Source: Streptomyces sp. F63
GTDB lineage: Bacteria > Actinomycetota > Actinomycetes > Streptomycetales > Streptomycetaceae
Assembly (NCBI RefSeq): GCF_018070345.1
Contig: NZ_JAGPXX010000032.1
Coordinates: 1-64,000 of the forward strand
Length of the DNA stretch: 64,000 bases
Direction of reading: 5' to 3'
Shown here: in pieces, positions 15,952 through 24,892 of the stretch
Position numbering within the stretch: the first letter of the stretch is position 1
How the letters are laid out: each line of letters begins with the position of its first letter
The notes under the pieces: model-generated
What the model was told of the DNA's origin: nothing
Database searches by the model: none
What the model saw: only the letters and a program-made list of their open reading frames with translations
Position numbers and translations under genes: made by a program

Positions 15952-17172
15952 TCAGGCGGCGCGCCGTCCCCGGGCGCCGGGCGGGCCGCCGCGGCCGCGG
16001 CGGCGCGGGCCGCGCTCCGGGATGCCGCCCGGGCCGCCGCCCGGATCGTCGGCCGGGCCCTGGGGCGTGCCCCGGTCCAGGGCCGCCGCGGGGCGGGCCG
16101 CGGCGGCGCCGAACCGGGCGCGCGCCCGGTCGGTGACGGCCTCGATCCGGCGGGACTTGTCGTCGGCCGGGTCGAACGTCAGCTGGCGCGCGGCGTGTTC
16201 CGCCGGTGTCAGGTCCTCCGCGCGCAGCGCGACGGCGCGCACACGGGCGCGCTGCAGACCGAGGGCGGCGTGCAGGGCGTACGCGGCGCCGGTCAGCGCC
16301 GGGGTGTGGTGGGTGGGTTCGGCGAGGGTCCGGGTGCGGCTGGTCGTGGAGCGGTCGGCGTAGCGGACGGTGAGCGTGAGGGCCCGTGCGACCCGGCCGT
16401 CCGCGCGGAGCCGTGCCCCCAGTTCGTGCGCGAGGGTGAGCAGTGCCCGGCGGCGCCGGTCCGGGTCCAGTTCGTCATGGTCGAAGCGGTGCTCGGCTCC
16501 GGTGGAGCGGGCGGGGGCGTTCGGTGTGACGGGGGTCGGATCGATGCCGTGTGCCTGCTCGTACAAGCGGCGCCCGGTGGCCGCGCCCAGAATGCGCTGG
16601 AGGGTGGCGGGCGGTGCTGCGGCGATCCGGTCGACGCTGTCCAGCCCGTAGGCGGCCAGGGTGCGCACGGCCGCCGGCCCGGCGCCGTGCAGTCCGGCGA
16701 CGGGCTTGCGGGCGAGAAAGGCGGTGACCGCCCGCGGTTCGCCGGGGACGGTACGGATCGCGCCGGGCGGACCGTCGTGCGCGGCCATCCGGGCGAGCAG
16801 CGGGTTGGCCGCGACGCCGACGGTGCAGTCGACGCCGTACCGGGCGAGCGCCCGTACCCGGACGAGGGCGGCGAGTTCCCCGGCGTCCCGGCCGAAGTAG
16901 CGGAGCGCGCCCCGGACGTCGGCGAGCGCGGCGTCGGGCGGCAGGGCCTGGACGACGGGGGTGAACTCGGTGAGCAGTCCGCGCAGCCCCTCGTAGGTCT
17001 CCTCGTCCGGCGGTCCGCCGCCGTCGGCGGCCCGGAACCGCAGGAACAGCACATGCGGCCGGGCCGGGTCCGTCCCGCCGGCGTCCTGCCCGGCCGGACG
17101 GTTCCCGGCGCCGGCCCCGGCGGTCGCCGCCGCGGCGGGCGCACCGTTCCCGGCCTTCCTTCCCCTGTTCAC
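15952..17172 (-). CDS. ImuB-like Y-family polymerase homologue, probably catalytically inactive
   Basis: A 406-residue protein with the fingers, thumb and little-finger layout of Y-family polymerases (LARYGVDCTVGVAANPLLARMA, then LHGAGPAAVRTLAAYGLDSVDRI). The DxD at the N-terminus is replaced by HVLFLRF and the SxDE block by DAALADVRGALRYF, so the acidic residues that bind metal are missing. That is the hallmark of ImuB, which bridges DnaE2 to the sliding clamp in the mycobacterial mutasome. GTG 17172 overlaps the dnaE2 stop as GTGA and has GGGGAG upstream, so the two are translationally coupled. No obvious clamp-binding QLxLW motif is seen in the tail. ImuA' is not in the window. Confidence 0.75.
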   Translation of the reverse strand: MNRGRKAGNGAPAAAATAGAGAGNRPAGQDAGGTDPARPHVLFLRFRAADGGGPPDEETYEGLRGLLTEFTPVVQALPPDAALADVRGALRYFGRDAGELAALVRVRALARYGVDCTVGVAANPLLARMAAHDGPPGAIRTVPGEPRAVTAFLARKPVAGLHGAGPAAVRTLAAYGLDSVDRIAAAPPATLQRILGAATGRRLYEQAHGIDPTPVTPNAPARSTGAEHRFDHDELDPDRRRRALLTLAHELGARLRADGRVARALTLTVRYADRSTTSRTRTLAEPTHHTPALTGAAYALHAALGLQRARVRAVALRAEDLTPAEHAARQLTFDPADDKSRRIEAVTDRARARFGAAAARPAAALDRGTPQGPADDPGGGPGGIPERGPRRRGRGGPPGARGRRAA

Positions 17173-20100
17173 CGGCCCGCGCTCCCCGGGCTGGAGTGCC
17201 ACAGCTTGCGGCCGGTGGCAGCACCCTCGCCCGCCGGGCGGAGATCCGCCCACGGGTGCATCTCATAGCCGTTGGCGAGCCGTATGCGGCGGCCGTTCAC
17301 CGGCCCGGCGGCCCCGTCCGCACCGTCCGCCCCGTCCGCACCGTCCGCCCCGTCCGCACCGCCGTCCGGCCCGCCCCCGTCTCCCGCCGCCGGGCCCGTG
17401 TCCCCCGCCGGGCCCGCGTCCCCCGGCGTCCCCGGCCGGGCGCCGCCCGGTGCCGCCAGGCGGGCCCCGACCGCCTCCAGACCGCCGTCCTTCCGGAGCC
17501 CGGCGAGTTCGGCGAGGTCCCAGGCACGCCGGCCGACCACGGTGAGGCTGCGGGCGCCGCGCCGCTCCACGGTGCCGCGGACGAGCAGCAGCCAGGAGTG
17601 GAAGACGGTGTGCGCGCAGTCGGCGTGGCTGTCCTCGAAGAAGGTGCAGTCGGCCAGCCCCGTGCCGTCGTCGAGGGTGGTGAAGATGATGCGGCGGCCG
17701 GAGCGGATGGGCGGGGTCTGGGTGGATGCCTTGGCCCCCGCGACGAGGACGGTCTCGCCGTGCCGGGCGGCGCGCAGCCGCCGGGCCGTGACCACGCCCA
17801 GTTCCTCCAGGAAGGCCGTGTGCTCGCTCATGAGGTGCCGGGAGACGTCCATGCCGAGCACGCCGAGCTCCGCGCCGGTGCGTTCGGACGCGTCGAGGTC
17901 GGGCAGCCCGGCCGGGGCGGTGACGAACCCCGGGCCGCCCGTGCCCGCGCCGTCGGCGGCGTCGAGCGGGAGCTGGCCCGGATGGGCGGCGGGGTCCTTC
18001 TGCCGGCGGTGCAGTTCGGTGAGGTGCAGCAGCAGGTCGCGGCGGTTGCCGCCGAAGGCGTCCAGCGCGCCGACCCGGGCGAGCCGTTCGGCCACGGGCC
18101 GTCCCGGCCGGGCCCGGCGCCACAGGTCGGACAGGGAGGCGTACGGCTGTCCGGCGGCGATGCGCTCGGTCTCGGCCTCGCTGATGCCGTGCACGTCGGA
18201 GAGGGCGAGCCGGATGCCGTGGACCGCCCGGGCCCCCGCGGGCCTTCCGGCGCTCCCGGCGTCTTCTCCGTGCGGTTCCCCGCGCCGCTTCGGCGGTCGT
18301 CCCTCCGCCCTCTCCCCCTCTCCCTCAGACACCAGTTCGATTCGATAGGCGGCCCCCGACCGGTTCACGTCCAGCGGCAGGATCGGCACCCCGCGCCGCC
18401 GCGCGTCCGCCAGCAGCAGCCGCTTCGGGTACATCCCGGGGTCGTGCGTGAGCAGGCCCGCGTAGAAGGCCGCCGGATGGTGCGCCTTGAGCCAGGCGGA
18501 CTGGTACGTCGGCACGGCGAAGGCCACGGCGTGCGCCTTGCAGAAGCCGTACGAACCGAACGCCTCCACGATCTCCCAGGTGCGGGCCACCACCTCCGGC
18601 GCGTACCCCCGCGCGGCCGCCTCCCCGGCGAACCAGGCCCGCACCCGCCCCTGCCGCTCCGGGACGGACAGCGCGCGCCGTGCCTCGTCGGCCAGCCCCC
18701 GGTCGCAGCCGGTCATCACCGAGAGGATCTGGATGATCTGCTCGTGGAAGACGACGACGCCGTGGGTCTCGCGCAGCGCCGGCTCCAGGTCCGGGTGCGG
18801 ATAGCGCGGCGCCCGCCGCCCGTGCCGGGCCTCGATGAAGGGCCGGACCATGTCGGCCGCGACGGGGCCGGGCCGGAAGAGCGAGATGTCGACCACCAGG
18901 TCGTGGAAGGTGGCGGGCTGCAGCCGGCCGACCAGGTCGCGCTGGCCGGGCGACTCGATCTGGAAGCAGCCGAGGGTCTCGGCGGACCGGATCAGCTCGT
19001 ACGTGGCCGGGTCGCCCGGCGGCACCCGCTCCGGGTCGTCCAGGTCCAGCCGTTCCCCGGTCGCCCGTTCGACCTCGGTCACCGCGTGCGCCATCGCGGA
19101 CTGCATCCGCACCCCGAGGACGTCGAGCTTCAGCAGCCCGAGCTCCTCGACGTCGTCCTTGTCGAACTGGGACATCGGGAAGCCGTCCGGGCCGGCGCTC
19201 GCCACCACCGGGGTGCGGTCCCGCATCGAGGCGTCCGAGAGCAGCACCCCGCACGGGTGCATGGCGATGCCGCGCGGCAGCCCGTCCAGCGCCTCGACCA
19301 GCCCCCACAGCCGCTCGTCCGCGCCGTGCCCGGCCGCCACCTCGCGCAGTTCGGGCAGTTCGCGGAGGGCGGCGCGGGCCTCGCGGGCCCGGATGTGCGG
19401 AAAGGCCTTGGCGAGCCGGTCGGTCTCGGCCGGGTCCATGCCGAGCGCCGTCCCGACGTCGCGGACGGCGTGCCGCACCCGGTAGGTCTCGGGCATGGCG
19501 ACGGTGGCCACCCGGTCGGCGCCGAAGCGGTCGAAGATCGCGCGGTAGACGTCGAGGCGGCGCGCGGACTCGACGTCGATGTCGATGTCGGGCAGCGCGG
19601 CCCGGCGCTCCGAGAGGAAGCGCTCCATCAGCAGGCCGTGCTCCACCGGGTCGGCGTGCGCGATGCCGAGCAGATGGTTGACGAGGGAGCCCGCGCCGGA
19701 GCCCCGCGCCGTCACCCGGATGCCCAGGGCGCGGGTGTCGGCCACGACCTGGGCAACGGTGAGGAAGTACGAGGCGAAGCCGAGCCGCTCGATGGTGCGC
19801 AGCTCGTCCTCCAGCCGCTCCCAGCGCCGCCGGTCGCGGTCGTGGCCGCGCAGCACCATGGCGGCGGCGCAGCGGGAGCGCAGTACGCGGTCGGCGGTGC
19901 GCCGGGCGGCGCCCACCAGGCGCGGTTCGGGGAAGTGGACGCTGCCGAGGCCGAGATCGTCCTGGGGGTCGACGAGGCACGCGGCGGCGGTCCGCTCGGT
20001 CTCCGCCAGCAGGCGGTGCGCGGCCTCCCGCCGGAAACCGGCGGCCTCCGCGACCCGCAGGGCGGTCTCCGCCATCTCCCGGGGGCCCTTGAGCCAGCCC

Positions 20101-20969
20101 TCGCCGCTGTCGAGGGAGCCCGGCCGGCGCGGGTCGAGGGGGACGAGCCGGCGGGCGGAGTCCAGGACGTCGGCGACCGGGCCCTGCCCGGGGTCGGTGT
20201 AGCGGACGGCGTTGGTCAGCACGGCGGGAACGCCCTGCTCGGCGGCGAAGCCCAGGGTGCGGGCGGCGAGCCGCAGCGAGCCGGGGGCGGTGGCGCCCCG
20301 GGCCTCGTCCGGCCGCCGGTGATGCGTGATCTCCAGCCGGAGCGCGTCGCCGTACAACTCCCGCCAGGGGGCGAGCAGCCGGGCGGCGCGGTCGGGGCGG
20401 CCGGCGGCGAGGGCTCGGCCGGTCTCGGAGTCCGGGCCGAGCAGGACGGTCAGGCCGCCGGAGGACGCGGCGCGCTCCAGGGCGCTCCGGTCGTCCAGCA
20501 GGGGGCCTCCGCTCTCCCCGGTGTGGGCGGCGGAGACCAGACGGCACAGGGCGGCCCAGCCGGTGGCCCCGTCCCGGGCGAGGAAGACCGCGCGGGGGGC
20601 GGATTCGTCGATGAACGCCCCGCCGCGCACCGGCGTGCGCCGGCGGACGGTGTCCCGGTTCGCGCCCCGGTCCGGCCCGCCCGGTGCGGCCGGACCGCCT
20701 TGCGGCCCGCCCCGCCCCGTACGGCCCGGACGGCCGGCGGGCGGCAGTACGTTTTCGGCCACGGCGAGCCCCGCCCCGAAGACCGGCCGCACCCCCGCCG
20801 CGGCGCAGGCGCGGGCGAACCGGACCGCTCCGGCCAGGGTGTCCCGGTCGGTGAGGGCGACGGCGTCCATGCCGCGCTCGGCGGCGCGCTCGGCCAGCCG
20901 CTCGGGGTGCGCGGCCCCGTACCGGAGGGAGAAGCCCGAGACGGCGTGCAGATGGGTGAACCCGGACAT
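17169..20969 (-). CDS. dnaE2: Error-prone DNA polymerase DnaE2
   Basis: A 1,266-residue C-family polymerase that copies damaged DNA and drives SOS mutagenesis. The PHP domain opens the protein (FTHLHAVSGFSLRYGA). The palm carries PDIDIDVESARR around residues 460-470, and the OB-fold region near the end contains IIFTTLDDGTGLADCTFFED. ATG 20969 follows AGGAGGTGCGG, which excludes the longer frame to 21134. A low-complexity insert rich in Gly-Ala-Asp repeats lies before the last 40 residues. A LexA box sits 75 bases upstream. The next gene is the ImuB-like partner, joined by a 4-base overlap. The pair is not preceded by a recA-like imuA'. Confidence 0.93.
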   Translation of the reverse strand: MSGFTHLHAVSGFSLRYGAAHPERLAERAAERGMDAVALTDRDTLAGAVRFARACAAAGVRPVFGAGLAVAENVLPPAGRPGRTGRGGPQGGPAAPGGPDRGANRDTVRRRTPVRGGAFIDESAPRAVFLARDGATGWAALCRLVSAAHTGESGGPLLDDRSALERAASSGGLTVLLGPDSETGRALAAGRPDRAARLLAPWRELYGDALRLEITHHRRPDEARGATAPGSLRLAARTLGFAAEQGVPAVLTNAVRYTDPGQGPVADVLDSARRLVPLDPRRPGSLDSGEGWLKGPREMAETALRVAEAAGFRREAAHRLLAETERTAAACLVDPQDDLGLGSVHFPEPRLVGAARRTADRVLRSRCAAAMVLRGHDRDRRRWERLEDELRTIERLGFASYFLTVAQVVADTRALGIRVTARGSGAGSLVNHLLGIAHADPVEHGLLMERFLSERRAALPDIDIDVESARRLDVYRAIFDRFGADRVATVAMPETYRVRHAVRDVGTALGMDPAETDRLAKAFPHIRAREARAALRELPELREVAAGHGADERLWGLVEALDGLPRGIAMHPCGVLLSDASMRDRTPVVASAGPDGFPMSQFDKDDVEELGLLKLDVLGVRMQSAMAHAVTEVERATGERLDLDDPERVPPGDPATYELIRSAETLGCFQIESPGQRDLVGRLQPATFHDLVVDISLFRPGPVAADMVRPFIEARHGRRAPRYPHPDLEPALRETHGVVVFHEQIIQILSVMTGCDRGLADEARRALSVPERQGRVRAWFAGEAAARGYAPEVVARTWEIVEAFGSYGFCKAHAVAFAVPTYQSAWLKAHHPAAFYAGLLTHDPGMYPKRLLLADARRRGVPILPLDVNRSGAAYRIELVSEGEGERAEGRPPKRRGEPHGEDAGSAGRPAGARAVHGIRLALSDVHGISEAETERIAAGQPYASLSDLWRRARPGRPVAERLARVGALDAFGGNRRDLLLHLTELHRRQKDPAAHPGQLPLDAADGAGTGGPGFVTAPAGLPDLDASERTGAELGVLGMDVSRHLMSEHTAFLEELGVVTARRLRAARHGETVLVAGAKASTQTPPIRSGRRIIFTTLDDGTGLADCTFFEDSHADCAHTVFHSWLLLVRGTVERRGARSLTVVGRRAWDLAELAGLRKDGGLEAVGARLAAPGGARPGTPGDAGPAGDTGPAAGDGGGPDGGADGADGADGADGADGAAGPVNGRRIRLANGYEMHPWADLRPAGEGAATGRKLWHSSPGSAGR

Positions 20970-21043
20970 CCGCACCTCCTGCCGCTCGCACACCCCCTGA
21001 CCAGCCCTGCTCTCCGTCCCCCGGCACCACCATAAACCAATTT

Positions 21044-21059
21044 TCGAACACCCGTACGA
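21044..21059 (-). promoter_or_regulatory. LexA (SOS) box upstream of dnaE2
   Basis: TCGAAC-ACCC-GTACGA differs by one base from the actinobacterial LexA consensus TCGAAC-N4-GTTCGA. It lies 75-90 bases upstream of the dnaE2 start. A possible -10 TATGGT (minus strand, about 21034-21029) sits just downstream, so bound LexA would block the promoter. Confidence 0.75.
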
Positions 21060-21119
21060 CGGGTGGGCGGTCGGGGTCCGCGGGCGGACCCCGGGTCGCC
21101 GAGCCCCGGGAAAACGCCG

Positions 21120-21154
21120 CCGGCCCCCGGACACCAGGGGTGTCCGGGGGCCGG
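21120..21154 (-). terminator. Terminator of the SprD-type protease gene
   Basis: A perfect 16-bp stem (21120-21135 with 21139-21154, 3-base loop) lies 50 bases beyond the stop codon. On the minus strand it is followed by a TTTT run, so it fits an intrinsic terminator. Confidence 0.88.
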
Positions 21155-21204
21155 GGCCCGCCGCGGAGGCGCGGCGGCGACGCGTACGGGACGCGGGGCG
21201 CGCG

Positions 21205-22284
21205 TCAGCCGATCGAGGCGCCGAACGCGGAGAGCGCCTCGGGGACCGGCTGGAAGAAGGTCGTGCCGCCGGAGGAGCAGTCGCCGCTGCCGCCGGAGGT
21301 CAGACCCAGCGCCGTGCTGCCCGCGAAGAGCGAGCCGCCGCTGTCACCGGGCTCGGCGCACACGGTGGTCTTGATCAGACCCGACACCGACCCCTCCTGG
21401 TAGTTGACGGTCTCGTTGAGGCCGGTGACCTCGCCGCCGTGCACCTGGGTGGTGCTGCCGCTGCGCTGCACCTGCTGGCCCACGGTCGCGTCGCCGGCCC
21501 GGGTGATCTGCTGGGTGCTGCCGTTGTAGAGGTTCACCGCACTCGGGTGGTCGGCGCCGGAGGCGTACTTCACCAGGGCGTAGTCGTTGCCCGGGAAGCT
21601 GGACTGCTCCATGGTGCCGATCGCGGCGCCGCCGGCGGAGTCGGACCAGGTGCTGCCCTGGCTGCCGCAGTGGCCCGCGGTGATGAAGTACGGCTCGCCG
21701 CCCTTGACCACGTTGAAGCCGAGCGAGCAGCGTCCGCCGCCGCTGTGGATGGCGTCGCCGCCCGCCGCGAAGGGCCTGAACTCGCCGGCGACCCGCTCGA
21801 CGGCCGCACGGCCGCCCAGCCCGTCGACGACCTCGGTGAGCTTCTCCAGCTTCGCACCCTTGACCGTGCTGTCGGCCGTGACGACGACCTTGTTGGTCAC
21901 CGGGTCGACCGACCAGGAGGTGCCCGGGATGGTGGCCTCGGCCTTCAGGGTGGCGCGGGCCGACTTCAGCTCGGCGAGGGTGTGCTCCACGACTCTCGCC
22001 ACGGCGCCCCGCTCGCGGACGCCGTCGGCGGCGGCCTCGTCCACGACGTTGACGACGAGCTTCCGCTCCTTCGCGTCGTAGTACGAACCGGCGGCCCCGT
22101 CCCCGAGTTCGGAGAGGAGGGTGCCGGCGAGCTTGTCGGCCGAGGCCGCCGACAGAGTGGCGGGGGCGGCCGGTCCGGCGGGGGTCGCGTTGGCACTGTT
22201 CAGCGTGAACGCGCCGGCGACGAGAGCCGCGATGCCGGCTCCGGCGATCGCGATGCGGTGCCTGGATATGCGTCGGTGCTTCAA
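21205..22284 (-). CDS. sprD: Streptogrisin D-type secreted serine protease
   Basis: A 359-residue S1E protease precursor. A signal peptide (about 1-32, [10 protein letters not shown] then a hydrophobic core) is followed by a propeptide of about 140 residues that acts as folding chaperone. The mature enzyme starts near residue 173 ([10 protein letters not shown]). Catalytic residues are His205 (TAGHC), Asp234 (GNDYALVKY) and Ser315 (EPGDSGGS). The wording of propeptide and mature parts matches streptogrisin D. TTG 22284 was chosen because GGAGG lies 7 bases upstream and the KHRRISR start is typical. Its own terminator follows, and a second protease of the same family lies upstream on the same strand. 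Confidence 0.92.
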   Translation of the reverse strand: MKHRRISRHRIAIAGAGIAALVAGAFTLNSANATPAGPAAPATLSAASADKLAGTLLSELGDGAAGSYYDAKERKLVVNVVDEAAADGVRERGAVARVVEHTLAELKSARATLKAEATIPGTSWSVDPVTNKVVVTADSTVKGAKLEKLTEVVDGLGGRAAVERVAGEFRPFAAGGDAIHSGGGRCSLGFNVVKGGEPYFITAGHCGSQGSTWSDSAGGAAIGTMEQSSFPGNDYALVKYASGADHPSAVNLYNGSTQQITRAGDATVGQQVQRSGSTTQVHGGEVTGLNETVNYQEGSVSGLIKTTVCAEPGDSGGSLFAGSTALGLTSGGSGDCSSGGTTFFQPVPEALSAFGASIG

Positions 22285-22848
22285 GGAGTGGCCTCCAGTG
22301 GGGGGATGGGGCCTGCCGTGGGGAGCGTGGGCCCCGGAGGGAAGATGCCGTACACCGCGGCACGGCCGCGACGCGGAGTCGCGTTCATGCCAACGGGACC
22401 CCGAGTATTCCGACGGGTGAACGAGGCACACAAGGTCACCTTCCGGTCCCGCACAGAAAAGGCGGAGCTGCATCACAGCACGCACACTCATCGCTATCCG
22501 TGCTCATCAGCGCGCTCAGCGGACATCCCGCTTCACCCAGGGCGACGAAGAACGGCAGATGACCACCCAAAGAGAGGACTACACCTGTCTCGAAACGGTC
22601 CCTTGAGTACCGGAATCCGGCACCGGTCACCGCCCAACGGTCACTTTCCGAACGTCTCCTGAGCCACCGGGAGACCCGCGCCTCCACGCGGAACCCCCGC
22701 GTCCGGTGAACGGGAGCGCGGGGGACGGGGTTTCCCGGAGCGGGGCCGGGGCCGGGGCCGGGGCCGGCGGGGAGGGCACGCCGCGACGGAGCGCGTGCGG
22801 GGCCGGGGCATGCACACCCCGGGTCCCGGGCCCGGCCCCCGGACAACG
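22285..22848. other. Long upstream region of the SprD-type gene
   Basis: About 560 bases without a supported gene. It should contain the promoter of the SprD-type gene. At 22740-22770 the hexamer GGGGCC is repeated four to five times, a microsatellite next to the SprB-type terminator. Open frames here are Arg/Gly/Pro-rich and lack ribosome sites. Confidence 0.5.
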
Positions 22849-22885
22849 GAGAGTCCCCGCCCGGTCGACTCGGGCGGGGACTCTC
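22849..22885 (-). terminator. Terminator of the SprB-type protease gene
   Basis: A perfect 15-bp stem (22849-22863 with 22871-22885, 7-base loop), 33 bases beyond the stop codon, with no U tract. Confidence 0.85.
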
Positions 22886-22918
22886 GCGGCCGGCGGGGGT
22901 GGTGCGCCGGCCAGGGGC

Positions 22919-23818
22919 TCAGTAGACGCTCACGCCATAGGCGTTGAGCGCCTCGACCACCGGCTGGAAGAAGGTCGTGCCGCCGGAGGAGCAGTTGCCG
23001 CTGCCGCCGGAGGTCAGACCGATCGCCGTGCGGCCGGAGCGCAGCGAGCCGCCGCTGTCACCGGGCTCGGCGCACACGTTGGTCTGGATCATGCCGTAGA
23101 CGACGTCGCCGCCGCCGTAGTTGACCGTGGCGTTCAGGCCGGTGACCCGGCCGCTGTGGGTACCCGTGGTGCTGCCGTGACGGGTGACCGACATGCCCAC
23201 GGAGGCGTTGGCCGCACCGGTGATGTCCGTACCGCCGGCGGTGCCCGGGTGGCTGACGGAGCCGTCGTAGCGCACGAGGCCGTAGTCGTTGACCGGGAAG
23301 CTGGAGCCGACCGTCGGGCCGATGACGGTGCTGCGGCCGGAGTTGGCCCACCAGGTGCCCGCACCGTCGGTGCAGTGGCCGGCGGTGACCATGTAGTAGG
23401 TGCTGCCGGAGCGCACGTTGAAGCCGGCGGAGCAGCGCCAGCCGCTGGCGTAGATGGCGTCGCCGCCCTGGACGTACTTCTGGAAGACGCCTTCCGTGCG
23501 CTCGATCTTGAGGGCAGCGGCGTTCTTGCCGGCCTCCTTCTTGATCTTCGCGATCTCGGCCTTGGAGACGGTGCTGTCGACGGTGACGACGACGCTGTTG
23601 GTCTCCTTGTCGACGTGCCAGGCGGTGCCCGGGACATCGGCCTCGAGGACGGCCTCGCTCGCGGTCGAGAGCTGGGCTGCGCCGAGCGCGTCGGTGGTGT
23701 CGGCACTGGCGGTCGCCGGGACGGTGAGTGCCGCCGCGGCCGCCAGGCCGGAGGCCATGGCGATCAGCCTGGTACGTCTCGCCACCGCGCCGTGGGGGGT
23801 CATGCGCTTGATCCTCAC
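22919..23818 (-). CDS. sprB: Streptogrisin B-type secreted serine protease
   Basis: A 299-residue S1E protease precursor closely resembling streptogrisin B of S. griseus. A signal peptide ends near residue 39, a propeptide of about 77 residues follows ([18 protein letters not shown]), and the mature enzyme begins near [10 protein letters not shown] at 116. Catalytic residues are His148, Asp178 and Ser255. Cys pairs around TAGHC and [12 protein letters not shown] match the two disulfides of the family, and the chain ends YGVSVY as in the known enzyme. GTG 23818 follows GGAGG with 5-base spacing; the longer frame to 24103 has no support. It has its own terminator. Confidence 0.94.
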   Translation of the reverse strand: MRIKRMTPHGAVARRTRLIAMASGLAAAAALTVPATASADTTDALGAAQLSTASEAVLEADVPGTAWHVDKETNSVVVTVDSTVSKAEIAKIKKEAGKNAAALKIERTEGVFQKYVQGGDAIYASGWRCSAGFNVRSGSTYYMVTAGHCTDGAGTWWANSGRSTVIGPTVGSSFPVNDYGLVRYDGSVSHPGTAGGTDITGAANASVGMSVTRHGSTTGTHSGRVTGLNATVNYGGGDVVYGMIQTNVCAEPGDSGGSLRSGRTAIGLTSGGSGNCSSGGTTFFQPVVEALNAYGVSVY

Positions 23819-24345
23819 TGCTTCCTCCAGAGAAGAATCGAAAGATCCGCTTGGGGTGGGCGGATCGTGAGGCGCAGTCAGGAACACTCCGGATTCCGGA
23901 TACGACGTGCCCCTGACAAGCACTGAGGGGAGTATTCGGGGGTGGAACATGAGTTCACAAGGGCCCCTTTCGGCCACGCCTCGGCGCAGGCCGACCACCC
24001 CGGCGGCGCATCGGCCGCCGGGGTGGCCCGTCCTTCCGGCGGCATTGGGACGCGGCTGCGGCACTCCGGGTTCCCGTTCCGCCCCAAGCGCCCCACAGGG
24101 CACAGTCCTTCCAGGTGACGGCAGCGATCACCGGCCCGGGCGGGACGGCCGCCACCACCCGCGACACGGCTCCGCCGCCGCCCCGGCCGCGTGGGGCGCC
24201 CTCCGGACACCCGGGGCGCCCCATCGGCCGGTTCAGGCCACGAGAGGCACATCACGGACGGAAAACAGTGTCCGAAAATCGATCCCCGCATGACACCAAG
24301 CGGTAGAGAACGCGCCACCACCTGTTCACGGCTCTTCAGCATGAT
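23819..24345. other. Gap between the SprB-type gene and the insertion element
   Basis: There is no supported gene. The gap holds the SprB-type upstream region and two hairpins: a 13-bp one (23995-24026, listed separately) and a 10-bp one (24192-24201 with 24214-24223). Before the element inserted, this stretch directly followed the DUF5685 gene, so the hairpins may end that transcript. Confidence 0.5.
23995..24026 (-). terminator. Candidate terminator of the DUF5685 gene
   Basis: A perfect 13-bp stem (23995-24007 with 24014-24026, 6-base loop). Once the element is removed it lies about 320 bases beyond the DUF5685 stop and upstream of the SprB-type gene on the same strand. Confidence 0.55.
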
Positions 24346-24357
24346 CTAGCGCGGAAC

Positions 24358-24377
24358 CCCGGGCGTTCACGCCCGGG
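24358..24377 (+). other. Left-end hairpin of the IS605-type element
   Basis: CCCGGGCG-TTCA-CGCCCGGG, a perfect 8-bp stem that would be recognised as single-stranded DNA by the HUH transposase. Confidence 0.8.
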
Positions 24378-24437
24378 AGGAAGCGCTTCTCAAGGTAGGG
24401 GCGACCCGCACCGGCGCACGAGTCTGCACTGTTGACC

Positions 24438-24866
24438 TCAGCCGGGTCGCTTCTGGTTCTCGATGTACTCCTTGATGATCGCCGGCGGTGCGCCGCCGCA
24501 GGAGGCGGCGAGGTAGGACGGGGACCAGAAGTGGTCGCCCCACAGGTACGTGCGGATGTGGCCGGGGAACTCCTGGCGGAGCCTGCGGGCGGAGACGCCC
24601 TTGAGGGAGCCGACCAGCCGGGAGATGGCGACCTTGGGCGGGTAGTGCACGAGCAGGTGGACGTGATCGCGTTCGCCGTTGAACTCCACCAGTTCGGTTT
24701 CGAAGTCGGCGCACACGGCCCGCATGATCTCTTCGCAGCGCGTAAGGATCTCGTCAGTGAACGGGCCGCGCCGGTACCTGGGTGTGAAGACCAAGTGAGC
24801 ATGGAGGGTGCAGACGACCGTGCGGCCCCTGCGGATGTCGGGGTTTGGCTCCCAGCGTGGTGACAT
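24438..24866 (-). CDS. tnpA: IS200-type HUH transposase TnpA
   Basis: A 142-residue Y1 transposase that cuts and joins single-stranded element ends. The HUH motif is His68-x-His70 in GERDHVHLLVHYPP and the nucleophile is Tyr134 in IIKEYIENQ; the usual LVFTPRYRRGPF and FWSPSYLAASCGG blocks are present. Length is typical and no defect is seen. ATG 24866 lies 26 bases from the tnpB start on the other strand, so both genes share a short divergent promoter region. Confidence 0.93.
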   Translation of the reverse strand: MSPRWEPNPDIRRGRTVVCTLHAHLVFTPRYRRGPFTDEILTRCEEIMRAVCADFETELVEFNGERDHVHLLVHYPPKVAISRLVGSLKGVSARRLRQEFPGHIRTYLWGDHFWSPSYLAASCGGAPPAIIKEYIENQKRPG

Positions 24867-24892
24867 GGACCAACTGTAGTACGATGCCCGAC

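Noticed and set aside
17196-21035. Plus-strand open frame of about 1,280 codons opposite dnaE2
   Set aside because: A shadow of dnaE2; the translation has no recognisable domain and dnaE2 motifs are complete on the other strand.
22436-22846. Possible small minus-strand gene upstream of the SprD-type gene
   Set aside because: Crosses a microsatellite, lacks a ribosome site and has no recognisable protein pattern.
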